The notes under the pieces were generated by a model. The model was not told the origin of the DNA. It ran no database searches and worked only from the letters and a program-made list of their open reading frames with translations. DNA of 64,000 nucleotides, from the NCBI GenBank assembly GCA_019873645.1, contig JAIOAX010000012.1, positions 1-64,000 on the forward strand, given 5' to 3'. Shown here piece by piece: positions 34,288-43,410 of this stretch. The stretch's first letter is position 1. Each line of letters begins with the position of its first letter. The translations under genes and the position numbers were made by a program. The stretch comes from Chloroflexota bacterium (GTDB lineage Bacteria; Chloroflexota; Anaerolineae; B4-G1; SLSP01).

Positions 34288-36048
34288 ATGAACCGTACGC
34301 GCGCCATCTTCTTCGCCATTATCGGCGTCACTTTGCTCATCATTGCCGCGGCATCACTGGTTTCATTGGTCCGCAAGGCCGGCCAAGTGCAGCAGCCATC
34401 GCCCGGCGAAACGCCCGCACCCACAGCTACAGCGGTGCCCCACGATACGGTCGTGCTGACCATCGCCTCGTCGAGCACCAAACAGGCGTGGATGGAAAGC
34501 GTCGTCGCCAACTTTCACGCCGCCGGGAAAACCACCAAAAGCGGCAAGAAGATCGTCGTCGAGGTCAGTCCGGTACTCTCCGGCGGCTCGATGGAGGCGA
34601 TCCTGAACGGCACCTTGCAACCCGTGGTGTGGAGTCCGGGCGCGCCTTCGTGGGTGGAGCAACTTAACGAGCAATGGCGCATCCGCACCGGCAAGACGTT
34701 GATGTCGTCGGCGTGTAAGCCTGTGGTCTACACACCGCTCGGCTTCGCCATGTGGCGTCCGATGGCCGAGGCCCTCGGCTGGCCGGACAAACCCATCGGC
34801 TGGCAAACCATCGTTGAGTTGGCCGCCGATCCCGCTGGCTGGGCCAAATACGGCCATCCCGAATGGGGTAAGTTCCGTTTCGGGCATGCGCACCCGCAGT
34901 ATGCCAACGCCGGTCTGTTGACCATGACCTCTTTTGTCTACGGCATCGTCGGTAAGACCGAAAATCTGACGGCCCAGGATGTCTATGCCCCCGCCGTAGA
35001 GACGGCGCTCCGCACGCTGGCGCAGAATACCTCGAAGTATGGGATGATCACCACCGATCTGCTCAAGGCCATGGCGGAACACGGCCCGGCCTATATCCAC
35101 GCCGTCGCCACATTCGAGTCCGACACGATCCAAACCAACTTGGAACGCGCCAGCGAGCTGCGCTTCCCGTTGGTGTTCATCTTCCCTGCCGAAGGGACCT
35201 TCTGGGGCGATCACCCTTACTGCATCCTGGACAAGGCAGAATGGGTGACGCCGGAGCAGGCCGAGGCCGGCGCCATTTTCCTCGACTATCTGCTCAGCCC
35301 GGAACAACAGTCGCTCGCCATTGATACCCGCCTCAGGCCGCTGGATACCACCATTCCGCTGCGCGCGCCTTTGAGTCTGGAAAACGGCACCGATCCGCGC
35401 GTGACGCCGGCCACAGTGCCGTCCCTGGCCTTCCCGAACGCCGACGCCAGCGCCGCCATCATTGATATGTTCCTGCTCACCAAGCGCAAAGCCACGGTCG
35501 TCATCGTGCTAGACATCTCCGGCAGCATGCAAGGAGAGAAAATCCGCTCGGCGACCGAGGCGACGGTCTCGTTCCTCAAGCGTCTACATCCCGACGACCG
35601 TGTGGCCGTCATTGTGTTTAACCATAAGCTCATCACGCTGTCCGATCCCGCCCGCGTTGGCGATGTCGTCGAGCCGTTATCCGCCCAGATCAACACCCTG
35701 ATCGCCGAGGGCAATACGGCGCTTTATGGGGCCGTTTGCCAGGCAGCAGAGCTGATCCAGGCACAGCGGGAGGCCGATCTGGCCGCCAATGAACAGCGTC
35801 TCTACGGCGTCGTGCTGCTCTCCGATGGAGAAGATACCGTAGGACGGCCCAGTGAAAACCAGATGTTCGCCACGTGCCTGCCTTCCCATGCCGAGGCGGA
35901 CAGCTTCAAGTTCTTCCCCATCGCCTTTGGGGAGGAAGCCAACACCGTCGTGCTCAAGCGCATTGCCGATGTGACCGGAGGGACGATGTTCAAGGCGGAT
36001 CCGGCTTCAATTGAGCGGATTTATCAGAGCATCTCGGCAGAGCAGTAA
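34288..36048 (+). CDS. Substrate-binding and von Willebrand factor A domain protein
   Basis: A 586-residue membrane-anchored protein. An N-terminal signal anchor (AIFFAIIGVTLLIIAAASLV) precedes a Pro/Thr linker, an SBP-like domain (residues about 50-370; LSGGSMEAILNGTLQPVVWS) and a VWA domain (MIDAS DISGSMQGEKI, with NTALYG and LSDGEDTVG for the remaining metal contacts). GGGGAGGG sits at a proper distance before ATG 34288, and TTG 34279 is the alternative start. The combination suggests an extracytoplasmic metal-dependent protein or ligand binder. It is flanked by dispersed repeats and appears monocistronic. Confidence 0.88.
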   Translation: MNRTRAIFFAIIGVTLLIIAAASLVSLVRKAGQVQQPSPGETPAPTATAVPHDTVVLTIASSSTKQAWMESVVANFHAAGKTTKSGKKIVVEVSPVLSGGSMEAILNGTLQPVVWSPGAPSWVEQLNEQWRIRTGKTLMSSACKPVVYTPLGFAMWRPMAEALGWPDKPIGWQTIVELAADPAGWAKYGHPEWGKFRFGHAHPQYANAGLLTMTSFVYGIVGKTENLTAQDVYAPAVETALRTLAQNTSKYGMITTDLLKAMAEHGPAYIHAVATFESDTIQTNLERASELRFPLVFIFPAEGTFWGDHPYCILDKAEWVTPEQAEAGAIFLDYLLSPEQQSLAIDTRLRPLDTTIPLRAPLSLENGTDPRVTPATVPSLAFPNADASAAIIDMFLLTKRKATVVIVLDISGSMQGEKIRSATEATVSFLKRLHPDDRVAVIVFNHKLITLSDPARVGDVVEPLSAQINTLIAEGNTALYGAVCQAAELIQAQREADLAANEQRLYGVVLLSDGEDTVGRPSENQMFATCLPSHAEADSFKFFPIAFGEEANTVVLKRIADVTGGTMFKADPASIERIYQSISAEQ

Positions 36049-36049
36049 G

Positions 36050-36120
36050 AATCAGCGAATCAGTGAATCAGCAAATATTCGCTCATTCGCTGATTCTTTC
36101 ATTCGCCCATTCGCCCATTC
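36050..36120. repeat. GAATCAGTGAATCAGC / ATTCGCTC dispersed repeat with both orientations
   Basis: GAATCAGCGAATCAGTGAAT is followed by the opposite-strand form TTCGCTCATTCGCTGATTC, so the element is self-complementary and can fold. Confidence 0.8.
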
Positions 36121-36132
36121 TGAAATCTGTGG

Positions 36133-36138
36133 TATACT
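36133..36138 (+). promoter_or_regulatory. Candidate -10 box (TATACT) for the ABC-F leader
   Basis: TATACT is preceded by a TG-rich extended element (CTGTGG). The -35 region falls in the repeat and is poor. Transcription would start about 20 bases before the leader ORF. Confidence 0.4.
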
Positions 36139-36163
36139 GGGTGCTACAAAGGCAGGTCAAGTT

Positions 36164-36241
36164 ATGATTCGCTTTTCGGTTGGACAATCCGTTTTAATGC
36201 TACGAGGCGTCGTCTGTTTTGGCGCAGCGCACCGTTCTTAG
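36164..36241 (+). CDS. Candidate 25-residue leader peptide upstream of the ABC-F gene
   Basis: ATG 36164 to TAG 36239-36241 encodes 25 residues (MIRFSVGQSVLMLRGVVCFG then AAHRS), preceded by AGGCAGG. The last codons and stop lie in a 7-bp hairpin (36227-36233 / 36241-36247), and an intrinsic terminator follows at 36289. This promoter-uORF-hairpin-terminator order is the usual layout of ribosome-mediated attenuation, known for antibiotic-protection ABC-F genes. It remains a prediction. Confidence 0.4.
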   Translation: MIRFSVGQSVLMLRGVVCFGAAHRS

Positions 36242-36288
36242 GTGCGCCTGCGAACAACGACTGTCTTTTACTACATTAGTCTTTTTCG

Positions 36289-36326
36289 AGCCGTGGGCGC
36301 GCTCGCGTCTGCGGCTTTTTGTTTTT
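36289..36326 (+). terminator. Intrinsic terminator in the ABC-F leader
   Basis: AGCCGTGGGC (36289-36298) pairs, including wobbles, with GTCTGCGGCT (36307-36316), and is followed by TTTTTGTTTTT. It lies between the leader ORF and the ABC-F gene. Confidence 0.6.
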
Positions 36327-36377
36327 CCCCTAACCCTTCCTGTGCCGTGCACGCGAGGCCCCCCACCGCGAACGAAA

Positions 36378-36600
36378 GTTCAACCACGAATCCGCACGAA
36401 TTCTCACGAATAAAAGATGACTCTCCTGAAAAAAGCCCAATTCACCGCAGAGACGCAAAGAACGCCGAGAGAAGATTAAGACTTAAATCAATAAAATTAA
36501 TACTGAGATGCGAAAGACTTAATCTTATTGAATCCGACATAAAAATCTTTGCGCCCTCTGTGACTCTGCGGTGAGATTTTTAGTTTTTTCAGTAGACTCA
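36378..36600. repeat. Composite dispersed repeats (CACGAATCC and GCAGAGACGCAAAG types)
   Basis: AACCACGAATCCGCACGAAT steps are followed by CACCGCAGAGACGCAAAGAA and the complementary half (TTTGCGCCCTCTGTGACTCT then GCGGTG). The CGCAGAG halves can pair across about 130 bases. No gene is seen here. Confidence 0.75.
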
Positions 36601-36652
36601 AAGATTAGTGCAGATTCGTGCAGATTCGTGGTATATTCCAGGAGGAAGCATC

Positions 36653-38323
36653 ATGAGCAGTATCATCGTCAATGTGGATAAAGTCACCTATCATCACGGG
36701 CCGTTGCTGGTGCTGGACGATCTTTCATGGGAGATTCAGGCCGGACAGAAGATCGGTCTGGTCGGGTCAAACGGCGCAGGGAAATCTACCCTGCTGCGCT
36801 TGATCGCGGGGGAATTGCAACCCGACAGCGGCTACATCGCGCGGCATAAGACGCGCATCGGCTATTTGGCCCAAGAGCCGCGCTTCGTCTCTGTCGAGGA
36901 GGGTGGGCCAGCGACGGTATGGGAAGCCGCCTTGAGTGCCAACGCCGACATCCACCGCCTGGAAGCCGAAATGCGCCGCCTGGAAGCGCGCATGGGCGAT
37001 CCCGCCGTCTACGGGGACGAGCGTGAGTTCGCGCGCGTGTTGGCAGCACACACCCGCGCGCAAGAAGCCTTCGAGCAGTTGGACGGCTACCGTTACGAGA
37101 GCAGCGTCAAGCAGGCGCTGCAAACTGTCGGTTTCAGCGAGGCCGATTTCGATATGGCGGTAGCGACGCTTTCGGGCGGACAGAAGAAAATGCTCGGTCT
37201 GGCGCAACTGCTCGCCATCCAGTGCGATCTGCTGCTGCTCGACGAACCCGACAACCACCTCGATCTGGCAGGCAAAGTCTACCTGGAACGCTTCATCCGC
37301 GCCTTTCGGGGCACGGTCATCATTGTCTCACACGACCGCTATCTGCTGGATGAAGTCGCGGAGCATATCGCCGAACTCGAAGACCGCCGACTGACGCTCT
37401 ACAAAGGCAACTACTCGGCCTATGCCACCGAGAAACAGTTGCGCCTGTTGCGCCAACAACAGCTCTATGCGGCGCAGCAAAAGGAGATCGCCCGCATCGA
37501 GGCGGCGATCGCGCGCTTCGAGTATTGGGCCAGCATCGTCATTGACGAGCGCCACATCCGCCAGGCCCGCTCGCGGCAGAAAATGCTCGATAGGATGGAA
37601 CGGATCGAGAAACCTATCCTGGAACGCGAGAAAATGGGGCTGGAACTCAACGGCTGGCGCGGTTCAAAGAAAGTCTTGGAAATCATCAATCTCGACAAGG
37701 TGTTCGCTCCATGTGGCGCGGAGACAGACGAGAAGATCGTCTTGCTCGGTCTGAACCTGCTGATCTGGCACGGGGAGCGGGTGGGGCTTATCGGCGCGAA
37801 CGGGAGTGGTAAAAGTGTACTCTTCCGCTGCATCCTGGGGCAAGAAGAACCCACCTCTGGCGTGATCAAGATCGGACCTAGCGTGCGCATCGGCTACTAC
37901 GCTCAGCAGCATGAGACACTCGATCCCAATCGCACACTCATCGAGGAAATCTGGGATGCGAAGTCTATGTCGGAGCACGCGGCGGTCAACTTCCTGCGGC
38001 GGTTTCTGTTCCCGTACCAACGCACGCGAGATGCCGTATCCACGCTCTCTGGCGGGGAGCGCAGTCGCCTGCAACTCGCCAAGTTGATGCTTTCAGACGC
38101 CAACTTTCTACTGCTCGACGAGCCGACGAACAACCTTGATCTGCCGTCATGTGAAGTGTTAGAACAGGCCATCGAGGAGTTCGAGGGCACGGTGCTCGTC
38201 ATCTCCCACGACCGCTACTTCCTCAACCGCATCGCCGACCGCATCGTGGAGTTGGAGGACGGTCGGCTGACCGAATACGCGGGCGATTACACGTACTATG
38301 CGCAGAAGAAGGGCCTGGCGTAA
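36653..38323 (+). CDS. ABC-F family ATPase
   Basis: A 556-residue soluble protein with two ABC domains and no membrane segments. The first has Walker A GSNGAGKST near 40, signature LSGGQKKML, and Walker B LLLDEPDNHLD. A charged linker follows (residues about 235-325, with KEIARIEAAIARFEYWASIV). The second has GANGSGKS, LSGGERSRLQLAKL and LLLDEPTNNLD. ABC-F proteins bind the ribosomal E-site to relieve stalled or drug-bound ribosomes; the linker decides specificity. AGGAGG before ATG 36653. The long leader with a candidate attenuator suggests regulation by translation stress. Confidence 0.92.
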   Translation: MSSIIVNVDKVTYHHGPLLVLDDLSWEIQAGQKIGLVGSNGAGKSTLLRLIAGELQPDSGYIARHKTRIGYLAQEPRFVSVEEGGPATVWEAALSANADIHRLEAEMRRLEARMGDPAVYGDEREFARVLAAHTRAQEAFEQLDGYRYESSVKQALQTVGFSEADFDMAVATLSGGQKKMLGLAQLLAIQCDLLLLDEPDNHLDLAGKVYLERFIRAFRGTVIIVSHDRYLLDEVAEHIAELEDRRLTLYKGNYSAYATEKQLRLLRQQQLYAAQQKEIARIEAAIARFEYWASIVIDERHIRQARSRQKMLDRMERIEKPILEREKMGLELNGWRGSKKVLEIINLDKVFAPCGAETDEKIVLLGLNLLIWHGERVGLIGANGSGKSVLFRCILGQEEPTSGVIKIGPSVRIGYYAQQHETLDPNRTLIEEIWDAKSMSEHAAVNFLRRFLFPYQRTRDAVSTLSGGERSRLQLAKLMLSDANFLLLDEPTNNLDLPSCEVLEQAIEEFEGTVLVISHDRYFLNRIADRIVELEDGRLTEYAGDYTYYAQKKGLA

Positions 38324-38403
38324 CAACCAGACGCTAAATAACTGTAACCGATCTCTGACCGCGCCCCGCAGCCCCAGGCTCAGGCGGGCGCGGTCGGGAG
38401 GGG

Positions 38404-38565
38404 CCGGAGCACATCACCGAAGAAAAACTGACCAAAGTCCAGCGGCTCAACGCCCTTGCCCAGGCGCGCGAGCAGACAATGGCGCAGTTGGGGCTTGTCT
38501 GGGTGCTGCGCCACAAGACTGTCCGTCAGGAAAGACTATCACCGATTGGCGCAGACCGGGCCGTG
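38404..38565 (+). pseudogene. Remnant of an aldo/keto reductase gene (C-terminal end)
   Basis: From 38404 the frame reads PEHITEEKLTKVQRLNALAQ then AREQTMAQLGLVWVLRHK, matching the C-terminus of YghZ-type aldo/keto reductases. It continues weakly with SPIGADRAVE where IGASRPEQ is expected. No start or N-terminal 250 residues are present. It is bounded by the ABC-F gene and the convergent AlbA_2 gene. Confidence 0.65.
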
Positions 38566-38585
38566 GAAACAAAAAAGGACTTTCC

Positions 38586-39737
38586 TTACCGCTCCAATAC
38601 CACCCAAAACTCCTCTCCTACTTCCTTGAACTCCACCGCTTTCCCGGCCTGGCGCGCCTCGCGGTAGACCATCGGCAGGCCGCGCCCCAACCGGTCGGTA
38701 TAGCGCAGGTTTTCCATAAACTTGACCAGAATTGGATTTACCGCATACGAGACACCCACTTTGAGCTTTTCTATGGTAATGGTGTTGGGCAAGCGTCCCG
38801 GGCTGCGAAATTCCAGGCGGTCATCGAACATCAAGACGCGCACCTGCGAGCCGTGAATGGCGTAGTTGCGGTGAAGCACTGCATTGGTCAGCAGCTCGCG
38901 GAACACTTTATCGCTATACACAAAACCGGTCGGCTCACGTTGCGTTCCCACAATGGTTGCGGGCAGCCGCCAGTTGTTCTTGATGACTGCCAGGCCGGTG
39001 TCAATCTGGTAGTCCAGTGTACCGACGATGTTTTGCCGGTCAAGCAACTCGTCGCCCATCTCTCTGCCTGCAAAATGGGCAAACATAATGCCCGCCTGCG
39101 GCAAGTGACGTTCGACGGTCAGGCCGAAGACCAGCAAGCCGCCGACGGTGGTCTCGCCGTTGGCCGCGAGGATTTCACTGTTAGTCAGTATGGCGATCCT
39201 GTCGGCCTCATTCTCATCTTCGAACACAATGCCATAGCGTTCAAAATAGGCAGCGACTTTCGGCAAGTTCAGGTCGCGGATACTCGTCCCCGCCACCGGC
39301 GTTGCGTCGAAATGGAAGGTTCCGGCAGCCTGGAAGAGTCGCAACAACTCAGGTTGCGTGGCAGTGCGACTGGTAGAGCCTACACGGATCAGATACTTGC
39401 CCTCTGGCGTCTGATATGGCTTATCGCGTCCACGGGGGACAACAATGACGCCAAGTCTTTTGCCGTCTATCAAAAACTCCTGGTATTCTACGGCAATGGA
39501 CGGGATGACATTGTTGCGTGCGAGGTTCATCACCCATTCCTCAAATTGTTCTCCTTCCGGCAGCCCCTCGCACACCCCATCGTCCTGCACGCCGAGCACG
39601 ATGACACCCCCTTGGGAGTTAGCAAAGGCGACCATTTCCCGAGCCAGTGCGTCACGATGTACTGCGGCAGTTTTGAATTCCACCGCGCTATTTTCACCGT
39701 TGGCGATGATCTCCTTGATTTCTGCGAGTTTCAGCAT
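38586..39737 (-). CDS. AlbA_2/Schlafen-type putative DNA-binding protein with ATPase-like C-terminus
   Basis: A 383-residue protein of the RecG-related, COG2865 kind. The N-terminal AlbA_2 domain (SAVEFKTAAVHRDALAREMV, FANSQGGVIVLGVQDDG) spans residues 1-120. The C-terminal HATPase_c_4-like region (VFRELLTNAVLHRNYAIHGS, LGRGLPMVYREARQ) spans about 250-380. These proteins are frequent in genomic islands and defence neighbourhoods; function is mostly unproven. It sits beside an aldo/keto reductase remnant and toxin-antitoxin pairs. Confidence 0.82.
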   Translation of the reverse strand: MLKLAEIKEIIANGENSAVEFKTAAVHRDALAREMVAFANSQGGVIVLGVQDDGVCEGLPEGEQFEEWVMNLARNNVIPSIAVEYQEFLIDGKRLGVIVVPRGRDKPYQTPEGKYLIRVGSTSRTATQPELLRLFQAAGTFHFDATPVAGTSIRDLNLPKVAAYFERYGIVFEDENEADRIAILTNSEILAANGETTVGGLLVFGLTVERHLPQAGIMFAHFAGREMGDELLDRQNIVGTLDYQIDTGLAVIKNNWRLPATIVGTQREPTGFVYSDKVFRELLTNAVLHRNYAIHGSQVRVLMFDDRLEFRSPGRLPNTITIEKLKVGVSYAVNPILVKFMENLRYTDRLGRGLPMVYREARQAGKAVEFKEVGEEFWVVLER

Positions 39738-39990
39738 AGATCACCCTCTTATTTTACGCTATCGCCGACGCCGGCATATAGCACAGACTAATAACTCAAG
39801 TATACGTCCCACATACCTCTGCGCAAGTCCCAAAAGGGCATAAGGGCATTATATTTCTCTACCCGGATGCCGCAAATTTGATCATTCAAGACGCGGATTT
39901 TGCGACGCTTAGCGTCTGGTAAACATTCGCCATCTGGCAGATCGCTGCTATACTAGAAGTTTGTAAATATCACCCCGTCAGAGAATTGCT

Positions 39991-41538
39991 ATGAAAAACT
40001 ACATCCTGGCTCACGATCTGGGTACCACCGGCAACAAAGCTACACTCTATGACGCCGAAGGCAGGCTCGTCGGTAGTGCCTTCTACGGCTACGCCACCGA
40101 GTACGCCCATCCACGTTGGGCCGAGCAAAACCCCGAAGATTGGTGGCGGGCCGTGTGCACCTCCACCCGGCAACTGCTCCAGCACACCGGTGTCCGCAGC
40201 GATGATATCGCCTGCCTCAGCTTTAGCGGGCAGATGATGGCCGCCGTGCCGTTGGACAAAAATGCCCGTCCCCTGCGCTCCGCCATTATCTGGGCCGACC
40301 AACGCAGCACAGAACAGGTCAACTGGCTGCTGGAGCGCATCGCGTTTGACGAGATGTACCGCATCACCGGGCACCGCCTCAGCGAAAGCTACTCGTTGCT
40401 CAAGATACTGTGGATCCGCGACCACCAACCCGACATCTACCATCGCGCCTACAAATTCGTCCATGCCAAAGATGCCATGGTCGCCCGACTGACCGGCAAT
40501 TTCGTCACCGACATGTCGGACGCCTCCGGCATGGACATGTACGACCTGGCAACCGGCGCGTGGTCGCCGCGCATCCTCGAAGCCGCCAGGGTGGATCCCG
40601 CCCTATTGCCCGAGGTCCACCGCTCCATCGATGTAGTTGGCGAGGTGTTGCCGTCCGTCGCCGAAGAAGTCGGCGTGGCGGCGGGGACGCCTGTGGTTAT
40701 CGGCGGCGGGGACGGTGTGTGTGCTTCGACGGGCGCGGGCGTCGTCGCCGCGGGAGCGGCCTACAACTACGTCGGCTCGTCGGCGTGGATTGCACTGGCG
40801 ACGCCCCAACCGCTGCTGGATCCGCAATACCGCACCTTCTGCTACTGTCACCTTGTACCGGGGATGTTCATGCCGACAGGCACCACGCAATCGGCGGGCG
40901 CGTCGTACCAGTGGGCGCGGGATCAAATGTGCGGTGTGGAATCCATAGCGGCGCAAGCCCTCAACCTGAATGTTTACGAGCTGATGAACAACCATGCCGC
41001 CGAGTCGCCGCCCGGCGCCAACGGCCTACTCTTCCTGCCCTATCTGCTGGGCGAGCGCAGCCCGTACTGGAATCCCCAAGCGCGTGGGGCCTTCGTCGGC
41101 CTCACCATCCGCCACACCCACGCCGATATGCTGCGCGCCGTCCTCGAAGGTGTGACGATGAATCTGTGCATGACGCTGGACGCCTTCCGCGAGCAAGGCG
41201 CGCGTGTGGAGGCGATGCGCCTCATCGGCGGCGGCGCCAAAGGGCGCCTCTGGAACCAGATTATGGCCGACGTGTACGGTGTGCCCATCCACCGGCTGGC
41301 GATTCTCGACGAGGCCACCTCTATGGGCGCGGCGCTGGCGGGCGGCGTCGGCGTGGGGCTGTATCCGGGCTTTGAGATGGCGGCGGCAATGAATCCTGTC
41401 GCGGAAATTGTCGAGCCAAATCCACAGGTGCAGGCTGTCTACGCGGAGTTGTATCCGCTCTTCCAGGAAACCTATGCGGCGTTGACGCCGCTGTATGATA
41501 AGCTGGCGGCGCTGCGGGGATGTGCGAGCACAAAATAA
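39991..41538 (+). CDS. FGGY-family carbohydrate kinase (xylulokinase-like)
   Basis: A 515-residue sugar kinase with the actin-like ATPase fold. The N-terminal phosphate loop is AHDLGTTGNKATLYD, with signature CLSFSGQMMAAVPLD and IIWADQRS near the active site. The C-terminal FGGY signature region is RLIGGGAKGRLWNQIMADVY, and the catalytic Asp is probably in VIGGGDGVCASTGAG. The closest kind is xylulokinase, but related pentitol, L-ribulose and erythritol kinases look similar. TATACT at about 39951-39956 may be its -10 box. Monocistronic or first in a short run. Confidence 0.88.
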   Translation: MKNYILAHDLGTTGNKATLYDAEGRLVGSAFYGYATEYAHPRWAEQNPEDWWRAVCTSTRQLLQHTGVRSDDIACLSFSGQMMAAVPLDKNARPLRSAIIWADQRSTEQVNWLLERIAFDEMYRITGHRLSESYSLLKILWIRDHQPDIYHRAYKFVHAKDAMVARLTGNFVTDMSDASGMDMYDLATGAWSPRILEAARVDPALLPEVHRSIDVVGEVLPSVAEEVGVAAGTPVVIGGGDGVCASTGAGVVAAGAAYNYVGSSAWIALATPQPLLDPQYRTFCYCHLVPGMFMPTGTTQSAGASYQWARDQMCGVESIAAQALNLNVYELMNNHAAESPPGANGLLFLPYLLGERSPYWNPQARGAFVGLTIRHTHADMLRAVLEGVTMNLCMTLDAFREQGARVEAMRLIGGGAKGRLWNQIMADVYGVPIHRLAILDEATSMGAALAGGVGVGLYPGFEMAAAMNPVAEIVEPNPQVQAVYAELYPLFQETYAALTPLYDKLAALRGCASTK

Positions 41539-41601
41539 GTGCGCCGCCCAGGAAATTGTGTGGTATGATTGGATATAAAGCAGGAAATCATGGGAGGAAG
41601 T

Positions 41602-41874
41602 ATGCAGACGCTGACACTCAAGTTGCCCATAGGCTTGCAAGACGCCCTACGTATCCCTGATGCAGAGCAAGAAAAACGGTTAAAACGCGAATTAGCCATC
41701 CGATTATATGAGAAAGAACTGCTCTCTTTTGGCAAAGCCCGTGAGTTGGCCGGAATGTCAAAATGGGCCTTTCATGAGTTGCTGGCCGAAGAAGGGGTTG
41801 TACGCCATTATGACCTTGCCGACCTGGAAATGGATAAGCAAACCATAGGATTTCTCAATGAAAATCGTGGCTAA
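41602..41874 (+). CDS. UPF0175-family antitoxin
   Basis: A 90-residue small protein of the UPF0175 group (KRELAIRLYEKELLSFGKAR, ELAGMSKWAFHELLAEEGV), which contains a helix-turn-helix-like segment. It overlaps the downstream DUF3368 PIN gene by 17 bases, the usual antitoxin-toxin order. GGGAGGAAG before ATG 41602 fixes the start. It should bind and silence the PIN protein and repress the operon. Confidence 0.85.
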   Translation: MQTLTLKLPIGLQDALRIPDAEQEKRLKRELAIRLYEKELLSFGKARELAGMSKWAFHELLAEEGVVRHYDLADLEMDKQTIGFLNENRG

Positions 41875-42349
41875 TTCTTCAGTATTGATTGCACTTAGTA
41901 GCATTGAGCAGCTAGAGCTACTCAAGCAATGTTTCAACGAAGACATCTTTATTCCTGATGCAGTATGGGATGAGGTTGTCGTTACAGGCAAGGGACGTGC
42001 AGGGGCAGAAATAGTCAGAACTACGACCTGGCTAAAAAGACGTACTGTTCAAGATGCCGATTATGTCAACCTTCTTTGCACTAGTTTGGATAGAGGTGAA
42101 GCGGAAACCATTGCACTGGCACGGGAATTCAAAGCCGATGTCATTTTACTGGATGAAAAAGCCGCTCGCAGTGTTGCAGACCGTTTAGGGCTACATGTAC
42201 TTGGAACGGTTGGACTACTGATGTGGGCGCGGCAACGCAATCTTATCCCAAGCCTGCGCAAACAGTTAGATGCCTTGCGTCATAAAGGCCGATTTCGGTT
42301 AAGCCAGCAGCTCTACAGAGCCGTATTAGCAGAAGTTGGAGAAGGCTAA
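41858..42349 (+). CDS. DUF3368 PIN-domain toxin
   Basis: A 163-residue PIN-domain ribonuclease. Acidic active-site candidates are Glu in WDEVVVTG, Glu in DRGEAETIALA and Asp in ILLDEKAARSVA. The usual first Asp is Asn here (VANSSVLIALS), as in many DUF3368 members. It is paired with the UPF0175 antitoxin and ends one base before the epimerase start codon. Intact by length. Confidence 0.85.
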   Translation: MKIVANSSVLIALSSIEQLELLKQCFNEDIFIPDAVWDEVVVTGKGRAGAEIVRTTTWLKRRTVQDADYVNLLCTSLDRGEAETIALAREFKADVILLDEKAARSVADRLGLHVLGTVGLLMWARQRNLIPSLRKQLDALRHKGRFRLSQQLYRAVLAEVGEG

Positions 42350-43345
42350 GTGAAAGTCCTCTTCATCGGTGGAACCGGTACGATTAGCTCCGCGTGTTCA
42401 CAACTGGCCGTGGAGCGCGGCATGGATCTCTACCTGCTCAATCGCGGGCTGACGAGCGAGCGCCCCATCCCGGCCGGCGCGACCGTGCTCACCGGCGACA
42501 TCCGCGATCCGGCGTCGGTGCAGGCGGCCCTCGGCAAGATGACGTTCGATGTAGTCGTAGACTGGGTGGCCTACACGCCCGCCCACGTCGAGACGGACAT
42601 TGCCCTGTTTCGTGGACGCACAAAGCAGTATGTGTTCATCAGCACGGCGTCGGCCTACCACAAGCCGGTGCAGAGTTTGCCGATTACCGAATCCACGCCG
42701 CTGCACAATCCCTTCTGGCAATACTCACGGGACAAAATCGCCTGTGAGGAGCGTCTGCTGCGCGCCTACCGCGAAGACGGCTTCCCGGCGACGATTGTGC
42801 GTCCGGCGCACACCTACGACCGCACGCGCCTGCCCTTTCGCGGCCGCTGGACCATCGTAGAGCGCATGCGCAAGGGGCTGCCGGTCGTCGTGCATGGCGA
42901 CGGCACTTCGCTGTGGGTGCTCACCCACCATCGGGACTTCGCCAAAGGCTTCATCGGCCTGCTCGGCAATGCGCAAGCCATCGGCGAGGCGTATCACATC
43001 ACCTCCGATGAAGTCCTCACGTGGGATCAGATTTTCCGCATCGTCGCACGCGCGGCCGGCGTGGATGAACCGCAACTCGTCCACATTCCCTCAGAACTCA
43101 TCCACGCCTTCGATCCAGACTGGGGTGCGGGATTGCTCGGCGATAAGACGCACAGCGTCATCTTCGACAACACCAAAATCAAGCGTCTCGTCCCGGATTT
43201 CAAAGCCACCATCCCCTTCAGCCAGGGTGCGGGGGAGATCATCGCCTGGTTTGAAACCGACCCGGCGCGGCAAGCCGTGGATGAAGCGCACAACCGACTG
43301 CTGGATAAAATGATCGCGGCGTATCAATCGGTTTGGCCACTATAG
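42350..43345 (+). CDS. NAD-dependent epimerase/dehydratase family protein
   Basis: A 331-residue short-chain dehydrogenase-like protein. A Rossmann glycine motif (FIGGTGTISSACSQLA) lies at residues 4-19, with the extended-family YxxxK-like region around YSRDKIACEERLL. GTG 42350 directly follows the upstream stop (TAAGTG), so it is co-translated with the toxin gene rather than regulated separately. It probably modifies nucleotide sugars; the exact reaction is unknown. Confidence 0.82.
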   Translation: MKVLFIGGTGTISSACSQLAVERGMDLYLLNRGLTSERPIPAGATVLTGDIRDPASVQAALGKMTFDVVVDWVAYTPAHVETDIALFRGRTKQYVFISTASAYHKPVQSLPITESTPLHNPFWQYSRDKIACEERLLRAYREDGFPATIVRPAHTYDRTRLPFRGRWTIVERMRKGLPVVVHGDGTSLWVLTHHRDFAKGFIGLLGNAQAIGEAYHITSDEVLTWDQIFRIVARAAGVDEPQLVHIPSELIHAFDPDWGAGLLGDKTHSVIFDNTKIKRLVPDFKATIPFSQGAGEIIAWFETDPARQAVDEAHNRLLDKMIAAYQSVWPL

Positions 43346-43353
43346 ACAGCACT

Positions 43354-43385
43354 GTGGTTGCACAATGCAACCACAAGGCTACAAT
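43354..43385 (+). promoter_or_regulatory. FitA-type palindromic operator overlapping a promoter
   Basis: GTGGTTGCA (43354-43362) and TGCAACCAC (43366-43374) form a perfect 9-3-9 palindrome. TTGCAC (43358-43363) and TACAAT (43380-43385) sit 16 bases apart, so the operator covers the -35 box. FitA-type ribbon-helix-helix antitoxins autorepress through such inverted repeats. Confidence 0.65.
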
Positions 43386-43410
43386 AGAAGAGTTGTTAAG
43401 GAGACAGACC

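Noticed and set aside
36164..36330. Structured small RNA or tRNA-like gene
   Set aside because: Hairpins fit a leader with terminator better; no cloverleaf or anticodon arm could be drawn.
38298..39791. 497-codon plus-strand frame
   Set aside because: Mostly antisense to the AlbA_2 protein gene; only its left end overlaps the real aldo/keto reductase remnant, in a different frame.
41858..41875. DUF3368 PIN toxin as inactive because the first Asp is Asn
   Set aside because: Asn at this position is common in the DUF3368 group and the other acidic residues are present.
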